64,000 nucleotides of DNA from Stenotrophomonas sp. SAU14A_NAIMI4_5. Its GTDB lineage: Bacteria; Pseudomonadota; Gammaproteobacteria; Xanthomonadales; Xanthomonadaceae. Position 1 is the stretch's first letter; each line of letters opens with the position of its first letter. The position numbers and the translations under genes were made by a program. Below the pieces are notes generated by a model. The model saw only the letters and a list, made by a program, of their open reading frames with translations. It searched no databases and was not told where the DNA came from. This document shows positions 19,001-28,665 of the stretch, piece by piece. The DNA is taken from contig NZ_CP026003.1 of the NCBI RefSeq assembly GCF_003086795.1, positions 4,475,179 to 4,539,178 of the forward strand, written 5' to 3'.

Positions 19001-19908
19001 AGTGCCAGCGGCGCGATGCCCGAAGTCGCCAGCGCCGGCGACAGCAGCGCCAGGTCCAGTTCGTCGCTGCGGACCGTGGCATTCCAGGTCGGGTCGGTGC
19101 GGCCGTCGAACACCAGCATCGCCTTCAGCGGCTGCGGTGCACGGCCGGCGACGGCCACTTCCATGTGCGCCAGATCGCCGCGCGCGACCAGGCCCAGGGT
19201 GGCGGCAGTGCGCCCGCGCGGTGCCGGCAGCACGGCGGTCACGGTCACGTCGGTGTCGTAATCCTTGGCCGGGATGTAGCGGCCCTGGGCGGTGAAATCG
19301 CCCATGTCGCTGTCCACGACCAGATTGTGCGCCTGGAACTCGCCATTGGCGATCTCGATGCCGCCACGCACGCGGGCGATGTCGATCACCGGCTCATTGG
19401 CTTGGCTGATGCGGAAACCATCGATGGCGATGACATCGGCCTGGATCGCCAGCGGCATCTCGATCTGCGGCAGCGAATCGGGCCACGACGGCAGCTTGAA
19501 CGGCTCATCGCTCTTGGCCAGGTTGAGCGTGGCGTTGGTCAGTTCCAGCTTGTCCAGCAGCAGCTTGCGGCCCAGCAGCGGGCGCAGGTCCGGCTCCAGG
19601 TGCGCGCGCTCGGCGTGGAAGTGGATGTCGTCGTAGCGGAAATCGACGTTGTACAGGGTCAGCGGGCCAGCCACCGGGCCGTCCGCCTTGTCCCAGGTGA
19701 AGCTGGCGCCCACCGGCAGCCGCGCCACCACCTGCGCCAGCAGCACATCACGGCCGGCCACGGTCTGCAGCAGCCAGTACACGGCCAGCAGCGCCAGCAG
19801 CACCAGGCCGATGACGCCCACGCCCGACCACGCCCAGAAGCGGCGGCGGCGGTAGAAGCGCACGCGCGGCGGCGGCGGGGTGCGGGTCTCCGGGGTCTGC
19901 GCGCTCAC
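16048..19908 (-). CDS. tamB: Translocation and assembly module protein TamB
   Basis: 1286 aa, in the TamB range. One N-terminal membrane anchor (about residues 25-48, WAWSGVGVIGLVLLALLAVYW) is followed by a long repetitive beta-rich region, and the conserved DUF490/TamB domain at the C-terminus (about 950-1286, ending VENRGSINWRREK). TamB spans the periplasm as a hydrophobic groove that works with TamA in outer-membrane protein insertion and phospholipid transport. It starts with GTG at 19908, overlapping the tamA stop by 4 bp (GTGA), so the two are translationally coupled. The gene ends 15 bp from the convergent J-like gene. Confidence 0.93.
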   Translation of the reverse strand: MSAQTPETRTPPPPRVRFYRRRRFWAWSGVGVIGLVLLALLAVYWLLQTVAGRDVLLAQVVARLPVGASFTWDKADGPVAGPLTLYNVDFRYDDIHFHAERAHLEPDLRPLLGRKLLLDKLELTNATLNLAKSDEPFKLPSWPDSLPQIEMPLAIQADVIAIDGFRISQANEPVIDIARVRGGIEIANGEFQAHNLVVDSDMGDFTAQGRYIPAKDYDTDVTVTAVLPAPRGRTAATLGLVARGDLAHMEVAVAGRAPQPLKAMLVFDGRTDPTWNATVRSDELDLALLSPALATSGIAPLALDFTASGKGGNANLHGRVKQGEQELELAPSVVSLQDQVLKVSPLVVKGLGGEARLEGTADFSQEDQQKLNFSVIAQNLTWVPAPDPNTAGSAPVPVTLKEARFGLAGTLQAWAAIGRADVQREQQNAQLRFDVRGNDKAAQIHQLQAQTPGGQLQVEGQVAWSPQLDWDAKATLKDFDPGYFVPGWNGRLSGNLASKGQQLPPPANAPAGTAGTLQATVDLPSLKGTLRQRNVDAQGKFALQGEQGQGELKLTVGSSRVTASGKVGDRLDIDARFEPLQLSDLLPGADGGLRGQVQVKGPRDAPDITADLVGNNLNWDGYGAESLSIKGHLPWRGDSGTLAVQGQQVNAGMLLERLNVDAQGSVSNLRLAAQTRNEMGAIDLQGSVRQQGTQWRGELSALRIAPMKGDPWSLRAPATFAINGGTYTLSEACLATTGSGALCAQANWPREGVVVRSDALPLSLVQPWLPPQSGRRIYLRGDVSLDAQIRPRANAWEGHVEVRSKEGGVRLGEIRNAGTDSTRGELVRYDQFSLKLDMTPASIKGYLGMGFQGNGFVDAKMQTGWEASAPLNGELYLNMSRLYWLELFSPDIVRPTGLIEGHVSLRGTRGQPSLGGDAQLTNFKGEFPALGLTFDQGKGSFVAQPDGSAKITAQANSGKGTLYVDGGLSWFGDAQPLQLKIHGENVLVSNTSELRIVANPDLDFTLAKAAMELRGTVNVPEADIDLERLDRGTSVSEDVVVLDPADPEESRTSPLDMDLTVSLGDKVKMTGFGLKGGLTGKMQVWAKPGREMTANGGLEVSGRYKAYGQDLTITRGNLNWNYNAVSDPRINIRAERRIGDVTAGIDVTGRAQQPRADVWSDPAMSQSEALAYLVLGRSLTNASTDQTQQVTAASAALSAGSGLLASQLGAKLGLDDAGVSQSRALGGSVIGFGKYISPKLYVGYGVSMVGAGSVLTLKYLLRRGFDVEVESSTVENRGSINWRREK

Positions 19909-21689
19909 AGGTCCGCTCCGATGTTCAGGTACAGCTGGAACTGCGAATCAGGGTTGTTCAGGCCGTGCGCGATGTCCACGCGCACCGGGCCCACCGGCGA
20001 TTTCCAGCGCACGCCGAAGCCCACGCCGGTGTGCAGGTCGATGGTGTTGTCGAACGCGCTGCCGGTGTCGACGAAGACCGCCGCACCCCACGGACCGCCC
20101 TTGAAGTAATGCTCGTACTCGGCCGAACCGACCACCAGGTTCTTCGCACCCAGCGCGTACTTGTCCGGCGCCGGCGTACGCGGGCCCACCTCACGGAAGG
20201 CATAGCCGCGGATGCTGCGGTCGCCACCGGCGAAGTAGCGCAGGCTCGGCGGCATCGCCACCAGGTCGCTGGTCCAGGTGGTGCCACCTTCGCCGCGCAG
20301 GATCAGGCGGTCGCTCTGCCCCACCGGGATATACCAGCGCAGCACGGCATTGGCCTGCACGAAGCTGGTATCCGAACCGGCGCCCTCGATGCCGCCACGC
20401 AGGGTGGCGGTGCCGCTGACGCCGCTGCGCGGGAACAGCGGATCGTCGACGTTGACGTAGTCGGCGACCAGCTGCGGGTAGACCAGGGTCGAGGTGTTGT
20501 AGACCGCGTTGGTGAACTCGGTGCCCGAGGCATAGCGCCAGCGCTCGCGCAGGGCGTTCATCGAGGCGATGGCGGTCCAGTTCTCATTGATCTGTCCGCT
20601 GCGGCTGGCGATCAGCTTGAAGTTGCGCAGGTCGATGTAATCGGTCTGCTCATCGTAGGCACTGGCGGTGAAGCCGTACCAGCCGTCGAGCCACTTGAAC
20701 GCCGGCACGCGGTAGGTGCTGGTCAGGCTCTTCCGCTTCTGCGCATAGTCCAGCTGGGTGTTCATCTTGTGGCCGCGGCTGTTCACGTAGCGCCGCTCGA
20801 TGCCACCGCGCACACCCGCGCCGCTCTCGCTGCCGTAGCTCAGGCCCGAGGTATAGATGGTGCGCTTGGCCCGGGTCAGCTTCACGTCCACCGGCACTTC
20901 GCCGTTCTCGTCGGCCTGGTCCGGCCGCGGCTGGATGTCGATCACGCTGAAGTAATCAAGCTTGGTCAGCGATTCGCGCAGGCGGTCCAGCTTGCCTTCG
21001 TGGAAGTAGCTGCCCTGTTCCCAGTACACCAGCGGGTCGAACAGCTTGTCGACGAAGTAATCCTGCTCGAAGGTCACCGGGCCCATGTTGTAGCGGCGCC
21101 CGCTGTCCCAGGTCAGGTCGATGTCGGCGGCGTTCTCGGCGCGGGTGACCTGCACCTGGCGCTGGGTGTAGTCGGCGTCGAAGTAGCCGCGCTCGGCCAG
21201 GCGCCGGGTGATGGTGATCTTGCTGGCTTCGTACTGGGTGTGTTCGAAGCGCTGGCCCTTGCGCGGCTTGAACGCGGCCAGGTCATCCTGCAGGTACTGG
21301 TCGTACATGGCAGGGCCGGTGATGTCGATGTGCTCGCGGCGCACGCGCACCGGCTCGCCCTTCTCCACCCGGATATGCACCTGCACGCGCTCGTCCTGGC
21401 GGGGCGCTTCCACGGTGATCTCCGGGTTGTAGTAACCGAACGGCTCCAGCGCCTCGCGGGTCTGCCGCTCGGCCTGCGACAGCAGGTATTCCAGCCGCGA
21501 CTCGCCCTGTTCCTTGCCGATGGTGTCGTACAGCGTCAGCGATTCCTGGATGTTCTCGATGATCGCGGCGTCGTCGCCCTTGTCCAATCCCTTGATGTCC
21601 ACCTTGTCGATGGTGCCGCGCGCATGGGCCACGGAAGTGGTGGCCAGGGTCAGGACCATCAGCGGGAGGGCGTATTTCTTTGGCTGCAT
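19905..21689 (-). CDS. tamA: Outer membrane assembly protein TamA (BamA/Omp85 family)
   Basis: 594 aa. Signal peptide (about 1-23, ending AHA), three POTRA-like domains (about 25-265: IDKVDIKGL, PVRVRREHIDITGP, GPVTFEQDYFVD), then a 16-strand Omp85 barrel with the conserved GGDRSIRGYAFREVGP of strand 12 and the FxxG-type segment GVGFGVRWKSPVGPVRVDIA near the end. It inserts a subset of outer-membrane proteins with TamB. I chose the ATG at 21689 (MQPKKYALPL); a start at 21701 adds four residues and no better ribosome site. tamB follows with a 4-bp overlap. Confidence 0.93.
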   Translation of the reverse strand: MQPKKYALPLMVLTLATTSVAHARGTIDKVDIKGLDKGDDAAIIENIQESLTLYDTIGKEQGESRLEYLLSQAERQTREALEPFGYYNPEITVEAPRQDERVQVHIRVEKGEPVRVRREHIDITGPAMYDQYLQDDLAAFKPRKGQRFEHTQYEASKITITRRLAERGYFDADYTQRQVQVTRAENAADIDLTWDSGRRYNMGPVTFEQDYFVDKLFDPLVYWEQGSYFHEGKLDRLRESLTKLDYFSVIDIQPRPDQADENGEVPVDVKLTRAKRTIYTSGLSYGSESGAGVRGGIERRYVNSRGHKMNTQLDYAQKRKSLTSTYRVPAFKWLDGWYGFTASAYDEQTDYIDLRNFKLIASRSGQINENWTAIASMNALRERWRYASGTEFTNAVYNTSTLVYPQLVADYVNVDDPLFPRSGVSGTATLRGGIEGAGSDTSFVQANAVLRWYIPVGQSDRLILRGEGGTTWTSDLVAMPPSLRYFAGGDRSIRGYAFREVGPRTPAPDKYALGAKNLVVGSAEYEHYFKGGPWGAAVFVDTGSAFDNTIDLHTGVGFGVRWKSPVGPVRVDIAHGLNNPDSQFQLYLNIGADL

Positions 21690-21804
21690 GCGGCACAGCA
21701 TACCGACCGCGCGTGACGATGCGAAATGCAGCGCGCGAATGGGGATCGGTTGTTAAGTGGCAGTCAAAATGCGCAGCTTTGTGCGCGTTATCTGCACGAT
21801 ATGG

Positions 21805-21916
21805 GTAGTGCCGGCCGCTGGCCGGCACCCATGGCAAATGCCGGCCAGCGGCCGGCACTACCGCCCCATCCACGCCTTGCGTGACCGGGCCCAGTAGATC
21901 CACGCCATGCGTGGAT
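21805..21916. repeat. SMAG dimer plus GTAGATCCACGC hairpin
   Basis: Two facing SMAG copies (21805-21827 and 21839-21861) are followed by a hairpin of the variant GTAGATCCACGCCATGCGTG (21894-21916). They lie between tamA and glyS on the same strand and probably separate the glyS and tamAB transcripts. Confidence 0.8.
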
Positions 21917-21927
21917 GGGTCACCCCA

Positions 21928-24003
21928 TCAATTCGACAGGTGCTCGATCGCCGCGACCTTGCCCAGGCGCTCGCCCAGCAGGGTCAGCAGCGCCAGGCGG
22001 TTGCCACGCAGCGCCGGGTCTTCGGCATTCACCATCACGCCATCGAAGAACGCATCGACCTGCGGACGCAGGCGCGCCAGGCGCGCCAGCACGGCCACGT
22101 AGTCCTTCTGGTGCAGGCTGGCGCCGGTGTCGTCGATGGCCGCGGTGACCGCTTCGGCCAGCGCGCGCTCAGCGTCTTCCTGCAGCAGCGCTGCATCGAT
22201 CTGGCCCGGGATGTCGCCCTCGGCCTTGCGCAGGATGTTGCGGATGCGCTTGTTGGCCGCGGCCAGCGCCTCAGCTTCCGGCAGCGCGGCAAACGTGCCG
22301 ATTGCGTCAAGGCGACGGTCGAAGTCATACAGCGAAGCCGGCTTCAGCTCGGCCACCGCGTTGAAGTGGGTGGCCGGCACGCCCTTGTCGCTGTAGTAGC
22401 CCTTCAGGCGGTCGAGGATGAAGTCGTACAGCTCGCCCACGTCGGCCTGCACGTTGCGCGCGGCCAGGCCGGCGTTGGCGCTGGCCAGCAGCGCGCGCAG
22501 GTCCAGCTCGAAGCCGCTTTCGATGATGATGCGGGCCAGGCCCAGCGCGTTGCGGCGCAGGGCGAACGGGTCCTTGTTGCCGGTCGGCTTCAGGCCTGCG
22601 GCGAAACCGCCGGCCAGGGTGTCCACGCGCTCGGCGATCGCCAGCACCTTGCCCAGCGCCGACAGTGCGATGTCATCACCACCGAAGCGCGGCTGGTAGG
22701 CCTCGTCGATGGCCAGCGCCACCTCCGGCGATTCGCCACCGGCCACGGCGTAGTGGCGGCCGGCGATGCCCTGCAGTTCCGGGAATTCATTGACCATGCG
22801 CGACTGCAGGTCGTTCTTGGCCAGCTGTGCGGCACGCTTGGCCAGCACCGGGTCGGCACCGACCTGCGGCGCGATCACTTCGGCCAGCGCCGAGACGCGC
22901 GCCACCTTGTCGGCCACGCTGCCCAGCTTGGCCTGGTAGGTCACGGTCTTCAGGCCGTCGCCCATCGATTCCAGGCCCTGCTTCAGGTCTTCGTCGAAGA
23001 AGAACTTGGCATCGGCGAAGCGCGGGCGGATCACGCGCTCGTAGCCCTTGGCCACTTCGGCCACGTCCTTCGATTCGATGTTGGCGATGCCGATGAACTT
23101 CTCGGTCAGCTTGCCGCTGTCATCCAGCACCGGGAAGAACTTCTGGTTGATCTCCATCGTCTCGATCAGCGCTTCCTGCGGCACGGCCAGGAATGCACGC
23201 TCGAAGCTGCACAGCACCGCCGCCGGCCACTCGACCAGGTTCACCACCTGCTCCAGGTTGTCCTCGGTGATGCGGGCGCTGCCACCGGCCTGGCCAGCAG
23301 CGGCCTCGACTTCGGCGACGATGCGCTCGCGGCGCTCGGCCGGATCGACCAGCACCTTGGCCGCGCGCAGCGATTCGACGTAATCCTGCGGCTGGCTCAG
23401 CCACACGGTCTTGTCATGGTGGAAGCGGTGGCCACGGCTCATGCGGTCGGCCTTCAGGCCGAACAGCTCGGCCTCGACCACGTCGGCACCGTGCAGCAGC
23501 ACCAGCCAGTGCGCCGGGCGGGCAAAGCCCCAGTCGTGGTCGCCCCAGCGCATCGGCTTGGGGATCGGCATCGCAGCGATGGCCTCGCGCAGGATCTCCG
23601 GCAGCAGCGCGGCGGTACGCGCACCCGGGCTCACCGCACGGTGCACGAAGCGCTCACCCTTGTTGTCGCTGGTCTTCTCCAGCGCGGTCCAGTCGATGCC
23701 AGCCTTGGCGGCGAAGCCCTGCAGGGCCTTGGTCGGCTGGCCTTCGGCATCCAGTGCGATGTTCAGGTACGGGCCCAGCACTTCACTGCGCTGTTCCGGC
23801 TGTTCCAGGCCGACGCCAGGCAGCAGCACGGCCAGGCGGCGCGGGGTCGACAGCGGGCGTGCATCGCCCAGTTCCAGCTCGACGCCGCGCTTGCGCAGGC
23901 CGTCGACAACGCCATCGAAGAAGGCCTGGGCCAGGCCCGGCAGCGCCTTGACCGGCAGCTCCTCGGTGCCCAGTTCGATCAGCAGGGGGGACAGTTGGCT
24001 CAT
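21928..24003 (-). CDS. glyS: Glycyl-tRNA synthetase beta subunit
   Basis: 691 aa, standard length. It opens with [25 protein letters not shown], the family N-terminus, and contains the conserved [15 protein letters not shown] and [16 protein letters not shown] blocks of the beta subunit, which binds tRNA-Gly; the C-terminal anticodon-binding (DALR-like) domain occupies the last 120 residues. It acts with GlyQ as an alpha2-beta2 enzyme in the cytoplasm. It lies 82 bp downstream of glyQ on the same strand, in the usual glyQS order. Confidence 0.97.
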   Translation of the reverse strand: MSQLSPLLIELGTEELPVKALPGLAQAFFDGVVDGLRKRGVELELGDARPLSTPRRLAVLLPGVGLEQPEQRSEVLGPYLNIALDAEGQPTKALQGFAAKAGIDWTALEKTSDNKGERFVHRAVSPGARTAALLPEILREAIAAMPIPKPMRWGDHDWGFARPAHWLVLLHGADVVEAELFGLKADRMSRGHRFHHDKTVWLSQPQDYVESLRAAKVLVDPAERRERIVAEVEAAAGQAGGSARITEDNLEQVVNLVEWPAAVLCSFERAFLAVPQEALIETMEINQKFFPVLDDSGKLTEKFIGIANIESKDVAEVAKGYERVIRPRFADAKFFFDEDLKQGLESMGDGLKTVTYQAKLGSVADKVARVSALAEVIAPQVGADPVLAKRAAQLAKNDLQSRMVNEFPELQGIAGRHYAVAGGESPEVALAIDEAYQPRFGGDDIALSALGKVLAIAERVDTLAGGFAAGLKPTGNKDPFALRRNALGLARIIIESGFELDLRALLASANAGLAARNVQADVGELYDFILDRLKGYYSDKGVPATHFNAVAELKPASLYDFDRRLDAIGTFAALPEAEALAAANKRIRNILRKAEGDIPGQIDAALLQEDAERALAEAVTAAIDDTGASLHQKDYVAVLARLARLRPQVDAFFDGVMVNAEDPALRGNRLALLTLLGERLGKVAAIEHLSN

Positions 24004-24085
24004 CGTTTCAATCCTGTGGTGGGGGCGCAGCGCGCGACGCGGCCGGCGCCCCGGGGCAATGGGGTGATGAAAAGCAGCGAGGCCG

Positions 24086-24997
24086 TCAGGCCTTCTTCGC
24101 GCCCGGGAAGCCCAGCTTCTCGCGCTGCTCGTAGTAGGCCTTGGCCACCGCCTGGGCCAGCGCGCGCACGCGCAGGATGTAGCGCTGGCGTTCGGTCACG
24201 CTGATCGCGCGGCGCGCATCGAGCAGGTTGAAGGTATGGCTGGCCTTCATCACCTGTTCGTAGGCCGGCAGCGGCAGGTTCACTTCCACCAGCTTCTGCG
24301 CCTCGCGCTCGCACGCGTCGAAGCGGTGGAACATCTCTTCCACGTCGGCGTGTTCGAAGTTGTAGGTGCTCTGCTCCACCTCGTTCTGGTGGTAGACGTC
24401 GCCGTAGGTCACCGGCTGGCCATCCGGGCCGTAGGTCCAGACCAGGTCGTAGACGTTGTCGCAGTTCTGCAGGTACATGCACAGGCGCTCGAGACCGTAG
24501 GTGATCTCGCCCAGCACCGGGCGGCATTCCAGGCCACCGGCCTGCTGGAAGTAGGTGAACTGGGTCACCTCCATGCCGTTGAGCCAGACTTCCCAGCCCA
24601 GGCCCCAGGCGCCCAGGGTCGGCGATTCCCAGTTGTCCTCGACGAAGCGCAGGTCGTGCACCAGCGGGTCGATGCCCAGCGCCTTCAGCGAATCCAGGTA
24701 CAGCTGCTGGATGTTGTCCGGCGCCGGCTTCATCGCCACCTGGTACTGGTAGTAGCGCTGCAGGCGGTTCGGGTTCTCGCCGTAGCGGCCGTCGGTCGGG
24801 CGGCGCGACGGCTGCACGTAGGCCGCGTTCCAGCCTTCCGGACCGATCGCACGCAGGAAGGTGGCCGGGTGGAACGTACCGGCGCCCACCTCCAGGTCGA
24901 GCGGCTGGATGAGCACGCAGCCCTGCTGGGCCCAGAACTGGTTCAGGGTCTGGATCAGGCCCTGGAAGGTGATCGGAACGGTCGGGTTCGCGGACAT
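24086..24997 (-). CDS. glyQ: Glycyl-tRNA synthetase alpha subunit
   Basis: 303 aa, exactly the E. coli length. It carries [20 protein letters not shown] at the N-terminus, [20 protein letters not shown] and [20 protein letters not shown], the class II catalytic core that activates glycine. The ATG at 24997 ([11 protein letters not shown]) is chosen because homology begins there; codons upstream to 25171 are not homologous. glyS follows. The gene is divergent from the GspE-type ATPase, with 83 bp between the two starts. Confidence 0.97.
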   Translation of the reverse strand: MSANPTVPITFQGLIQTLNQFWAQQGCVLIQPLDLEVGAGTFHPATFLRAIGPEGWNAAYVQPSRRPTDGRYGENPNRLQRYYQYQVAMKPAPDNIQQLYLDSLKALGIDPLVHDLRFVEDNWESPTLGAWGLGWEVWLNGMEVTQFTYFQQAGGLECRPVLGEITYGLERLCMYLQNCDNVYDLVWTYGPDGQPVTYGDVYHQNEVEQSTYNFEHADVEEMFHRFDACEREAQKLVEVNLPLPAYEQVMKASHTFNLLDARRAISVTERQRYILRVRALAQAVAKAYYEQREKLGFPGAKKA

Positions 24998-25008
24998 GCG
25001 GACGATTC

Positions 25009-25038
25009 TTGGCCGGCAGAGGGGTGCGCTAGTATAAC
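25009..25038 (+). promoter_or_regulatory. Candidate promoter of the gspE-type gene
   Basis: TTGGCC (25009-25014), 18 bp, TATAAC (25033-25038) gives a reasonable sigma-70 promoter 42 bp before the ATG at 25081, in the short gap between two divergent genes. Confidence 0.4.
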
Positions 25039-25080
25039 GGCCGACCTGCGGGGCATTCCGTACCCGGGAGGAGCAGGCAG

Positions 25081-26910
25081 ATGGAACACCGGCTGCCGGC
25101 AGGCACGCCCGGGGCACCGGCCCCGTTGCCACCAGGGCGCCTGCAGTTCGAGCAGGTGGCCGCTGCCGCACTGGCCGATGGCCTCATCGCCGAACGTGAC
25201 CGCGACCGCGTGCGCTTTTCAGCACAGGGCGCGCGCAACGCCAGCGAAGTGCACCCGCTGGTGCTGCTGTCCAACCTCAAGCTGGCCGCCAGCGAGGGCG
25301 GCGAGCTCAGCCTGGAACGGCTGACCGAATGGCTGGCCCGGCGCACCGGCTGCCGCTACCTGCGCATCGACCCGACCCGCGTCGACGTCGCCTCGGTCAC
25401 CGCCGTGGCCTCCCACGCCTATGCCCGCCGCCACCGTTTCCTGCCGCTGGCGGTCGACGCCGAGCGCGTGCTGGTGGCCACCAGCGAGCCGCTGGCGCAG
25501 GAATGGCGCCGCGACCTGCAGCACCTGACCCGGCGCCAGATCGAGCTGGCGATGGTCAATCCGCTGGACCTGCACCGCTACACCATGGAGTTCTTCGGGG
25601 TCACCCGCTCGGTGCGCGGGGCCCGCGGCGACGTGCGCGGCGAAGCCAACACGACCCTGCCCAGCTTCGAGCAGCTGGTCGAGCTGGGCCGCGCCGGTGA
25701 CGTCAACGCCGACGACCAGCACATCGTCCACATCGTCGACTGGCTGCTGCAGTACGCCTATGAACAACGCGCCTCGGACATCCACCTGGAGCCGCGCCGC
25801 GAGATGGGGCGCATGCGCTTCCGCATCGATGGCGTGCTGCACAAGGTGTTCGAGGTGCCGCCGGCGGTGATGACCGCTGTGGTCAGCCGCATCAAGGTGC
25901 TCGGCCGCATGGACCTGGCCGAGCGCCGGCGCCCGCAGGATGGCCGCATCAAGACCCGTTCGCCGGGCGGCCGCGAGGTCGAGATGCGCCTGTCGACCAT
26001 GCCCACCGCCTTCGGCGAGAAGTGCGTGATGCGCATCTTCGACCCGGATGCCGCCTTCAAGAGCATCGACCAGCTTGGTTTCAGCCCGCAGGAGGCCGCC
26101 GGCTGGAATGCGCTGGTCGAGCGTCCGCACGGCATCGTGCTGGTCACCGGCCCGACCGGTTCGGGCAAGACCACCACCCTGTATTCCACCCTGAAGCGGC
26201 TGGCCACCCCGGACGTGAACGTGTGCACGGTGGAGGACCCGATCGAGATGATCTCGCCGGAGTTCAACCAGATGCAGGTGCAGGCCAACATCGACCTGGA
26301 CTTCGCCAGCGGCGTGCGCACCCTGCTGCGACAGGACCCGGACATCATCATGATCGGTGAGATCCGCGACCTGGAGACCGCGCAGATGGCGGTGCAGGCC
26401 TCGCTGACCGGCCACCTGGTGCTGTCCACCCTGCACACCAACGATGCGGCCTCGGCCATCACCCGCCTGCTCGACATCGGCGTGCCGCACTACCTGCTGG
26501 CCAGCACCATCAACGGCATCCTCGCCCAGCGCCTGGTGCGCACCCTGTGCCCGCACTGCAAGCAGCCGCACACCCTCGGCGCGTCCGATTGGGCGGTGCT
26601 GGCTGATAGCCATGCTGCATATCCAGATGCCGCCACGCCCTGTCGGCCGGTCGGTTGCCTGGAGTGCCGGCGCACCGGTTTCCTCGGCCGCATCGGCCTG
26701 TATGAGTTGCTGCCATTGGGTTCGCGGCTGCGCAGGCTGATCCGGGCGGACATGGATCTGGCCGCTTTCGGACGTGCCGCACAGGCTGAAGGACTGCGAA
26801 CCCTACGCCAGGCGGGGCTTGAAAAGGTGGCGCAGGGGCTGACTACAATCGAGGAAGTCCTGTCAGTCCTGCCGCCCCCTGATGAATCCAGCACCGTTCC
26901 TGATCCTTGA
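25081..26910 (+). CDS. GspE/PilB-family secretion ATPase (orphan)
   Basis: 609 aa. An N-terminal GspE_N-like domain (about 60-165) precedes the T2SS/T4P ATPase core (about 200-570) with Walker [10 protein letters not shown], Asp box TVEDPIEMI, Walker [13 protein letters not shown], and His box [16 protein letters not shown] zinc-binding tetracysteine (CPHC at about residues 490-493, CLEC later) marks the GspE/PulE branch. Such ATPases power pseudopilus or pilus assembly at the inner membrane. No gspF, pseudopilin or secretin gene lies next to it, so its partner machinery must be elsewhere or it serves another system. Its 3' end overlaps the next gene by 29 bp. Confidence 0.88.
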   Translation: MEHRLPAGTPGAPAPLPPGRLQFEQVAAAALADGLIAERDRDRVRFSAQGARNASEVHPLVLLSNLKLAASEGGELSLERLTEWLARRTGCRYLRIDPTRVDVASVTAVASHAYARRHRFLPLAVDAERVLVATSEPLAQEWRRDLQHLTRRQIELAMVNPLDLHRYTMEFFGVTRSVRGARGDVRGEANTTLPSFEQLVELGRAGDVNADDQHIVHIVDWLLQYAYEQRASDIHLEPRREMGRMRFRIDGVLHKVFEVPPAVMTAVVSRIKVLGRMDLAERRRPQDGRIKTRSPGGREVEMRLSTMPTAFGEKCVMRIFDPDAAFKSIDQLGFSPQEAAGWNALVERPHGIVLVTGPTGSGKTTTLYSTLKRLATPDVNVCTVEDPIEMISPEFNQMQVQANIDLDFASGVRTLLRQDPDIIMIGEIRDLETAQMAVQASLTGHLVLSTLHTNDAASAITRLLDIGVPHYLLASTINGILAQRLVRTLCPHCKQPHTLGASDWAVLADSHAAYPDAATPCRPVGCLECRRTGFLGRIGLYELLPLGSRLRRLIRADMDLAAFGRAAQAEGLRTLRQAGLEKVAQGLTTIEEVLSVLPPPDESSTVPDP

Positions 26911-27628
26911 AACCGGCCGCCCGGTGCCGTCGCTGCGGCGCTACGGCCGTTTTCCGCACTGGATCCGCGTCGCCGCCGGGCTGGAAGAACACGAGACGGT
27001 GGTGGTCGACGTCGAGCACGGCGGCCACCTGCCCGACGCCCGCGGCTTCGCCGGCGTACTGGTGACCGGCTCGGCCGCCTACGTCACCGACCACGCCGAA
27101 TGGAGCGAGCGCAGCGCGGCGTGGCTGCGCCAGGTCGCCCACGACGGCATGCCGGTGTTCGGCATCTGCTACGGCCACCAGCTGCTGGCGCACGCGCTCG
27201 GCGGTGAGGTGGCCTACAACCCGGCCGGGCGCGAGTCGGGCACGATCGAACTGGCGCTGGACCCGGCCGCCGCCGAGGATCCGCTGTTCGGCGGCCTGCC
27301 CAGCCACTTCCCGGCCCACGCCACCCATATGCAGACCGTGCTGCGCGCGCCCGAGGGTGCCGCGGTGCTCGCGCGCTCGCCGCTGGATGGCTGCCACGCC
27401 TTCCGCTGGGGCCGCCAAGCCTGGGGCGTGCAGTTCCACCCCGAGTTCGCCACCCACCACATGCGCGGCTACATCCGTGCCCGCGCCGACTGCATCGGCC
27501 GCCACGGCGGCTGCGCGCGCAGCATCGAGCGCGCGGTCAGCGCCGCGCCCCTGGCCCGCCAGCTGTTGCGGCGCTTCGTCCGCCAGGCCCGCCAGTCTTC
27601 AGCCCAGCCGGTCGCAAAACAGGGATAA
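26882..27628 (+). CDS. Glutamine amidotransferase-like protein (class I)
   Basis: 248 aa. It is a class I GATase fold with nucleophile Cys in FGICYGHQLLAHALGG (about residues 97-112) and the His-Glu pair in GVQFHPEF (about 182-189), so the triad is complete. It has no ATP-pyrophosphatase domain and so is a free-standing amidotransferase of the YfeJ/GuaA-N type, not GMP synthase itself. The true substrate is unknown. The start at 26882 lies inside the ATPase gene (29-bp overlap in another frame), which implies translational coupling. Confidence 0.85.
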   Translation: MNPAPFLILETGRPVPSLRRYGRFPHWIRVAAGLEEHETVVVDVEHGGHLPDARGFAGVLVTGSAAYVTDHAEWSERSAAWLRQVAHDGMPVFGICYGHQLLAHALGGEVAYNPAGRESGTIELALDPAAAEDPLFGGLPSHFPAHATHMQTVLRAPEGAAVLARSPLDGCHAFRWGRQAWGVQFHPEFATHHMRGYIRARADCIGRHGGCARSIERAVSAAPLARQLLRRFVRQARQSSAQPVAKQG

Positions 27629-27673
27629 TCGGCGGCACGGGCACCCGCCCGGCCCCCTTCTGTCCCTTCCCGG

Positions 27674-28591
27674 ATGTCCATGAAAGAGATTCGCAAGCTG
27701 CCGGCTTCGGCGGGCGCCCAGTGGTTGCTGGATACGTTCGCGCTGTACCGGCGTGCGCCGCTGCAGCTGGCCCGGATCGGCCTCACCTGGCTGGTGGTCA
27801 GCTGGGTGGTCACCCTGCTGTCGACCCTGATCCCGGGTGCCGCCGGCCTGGCCGTGCAGTTGATGACCCTGGCCATTTCGCCGGTGATGTTCGGCGGCAT
27901 GCTGTACGCGATGGGCGAGATCGACGAGGGCCGTCCCGGCCTGGCCTCGCACCTGCTGCAGCCGATCCGCGACCACCGCGTCAGCCACCTGCTGGTGCCG
28001 CTGGCCATCCAGGTGCTGGCGGTGCTGCTGCTGGGCGTGCTGCTGTTCCTGATGATCGGCCGCGAAGGCTTTGCCGCCTTCAGCGAGGTCATGACCAAGA
28101 TGGAGCAGATCAGCCGCAGCGGCCAGCAGATCAGCCCGGATGATGCGGCGAACCTGGTGGCCAACCTGCCGGCCAAGCGCATCGCCCTGTGGCTGTTCCT
28201 GGTGTTCGTCACCGCGGTGGGCCTGTCGCTGGCGATGTTCACCCAGCCGGCGCTGGTGGTGTTCGACAAGCAGAGCGGCATGCACGCGCTGCGCCTGAGC
28301 CTGCAGGGCTGCATCGAGAACATCGTGGCGATGACCGTGTTCGCGGTGCTGGGCCTGATCGCGGCGTTCTGCGGTTACATCCTGTTCGTCATCGTCATCC
28401 AGATCGCGATGCTGATCGGCGGCCCGCTGGCGGCGGCGTTCATCGCCCAGCTGGTGCTGACCACGGTGGTGATGCCGCTGTACGTCGGCGCGGTCTATGC
28501 CGCCTGGAAACAGATGTTCGTCCACCGCGGCAACCGCGCCGCACCGCCGGTGCCGGCCACCCCGCCGCAGAACGACGTCTTCCACGCCTGA
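27674..28591 (+). CDS. BPSS1780-family integral membrane protein
   Basis: 305 aa with about six hydrophobic segments (for example RIGLTWLVVSWVVTLLSTLI, LLVPLAIQVLAVLLLGVLLFLMI, IALWLFLVFVTAVGLSLAMF, IVAMTVFAVLGLIAAFCGYI). It matches the BPSS1780 family of unknown function found beside various metabolic genes in proteobacteria. The C-terminal tail is Pro/Ala rich. It follows the amidotransferase by 45 bp on the same strand and is the last gene before a convergent tat operon. No functional assignment can be made. Confidence 0.65.
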   Translation: MSMKEIRKLPASAGAQWLLDTFALYRRAPLQLARIGLTWLVVSWVVTLLSTLIPGAAGLAVQLMTLAISPVMFGGMLYAMGEIDEGRPGLASHLLQPIRDHRVSHLLVPLAIQVLAVLLLGVLLFLMIGREGFAAFSEVMTKMEQISRSGQQISPDDAANLVANLPAKRIALWLFLVFVTAVGLSLAMFTQPALVVFDKQSGMHALRLSLQGCIENIVAMTVFAVLGLIAAFCGYILFVIVIQIAMLIGGPLAAAFIAQLVLTTVVMPLYVGAVYAAWKQMFVHRGNRAAPPVPATPPQNDVFHA

Positions 28592-28596
28592 CCTGG

Positions 28597-28660
28597 GTAG
28601 ATCCACGCCATGCGTGGATGAAACGGATCAATGAAGAACGCCGGGCCATGCCCGGCGTTC
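28597..28660. terminator. Repeat hairpin and bidirectional terminator between convergent genes
   Basis: GTAGATCCACGCCATGCGTG (28597 on) is a REP-like hairpin; 20 bp on, AACGCCGGGC-CAT-GCCCGGCGTT (28637-28659) is a perfect 10-bp stem. Both lie between the convergent BPSS1780-type gene and tatC. The stem lacks a long T-run, so termination strength is uncertain. Confidence 0.55.
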
Positions 28661-28665
28661 CCGTA

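Noticed and set aside
16963..20109. Very long open frame opposite tamB
   Set aside because: It is antisense to tamB/tamA, whose domains are clear. The Arg/Gln/His/Ala-rich composition is the usual by-product of high GC third positions.
26882..27628. GMP synthase (guaA)
   Set aside because: Only the amidotransferase domain is present; the ATP-pyrophosphatase and dimerisation domains are absent.
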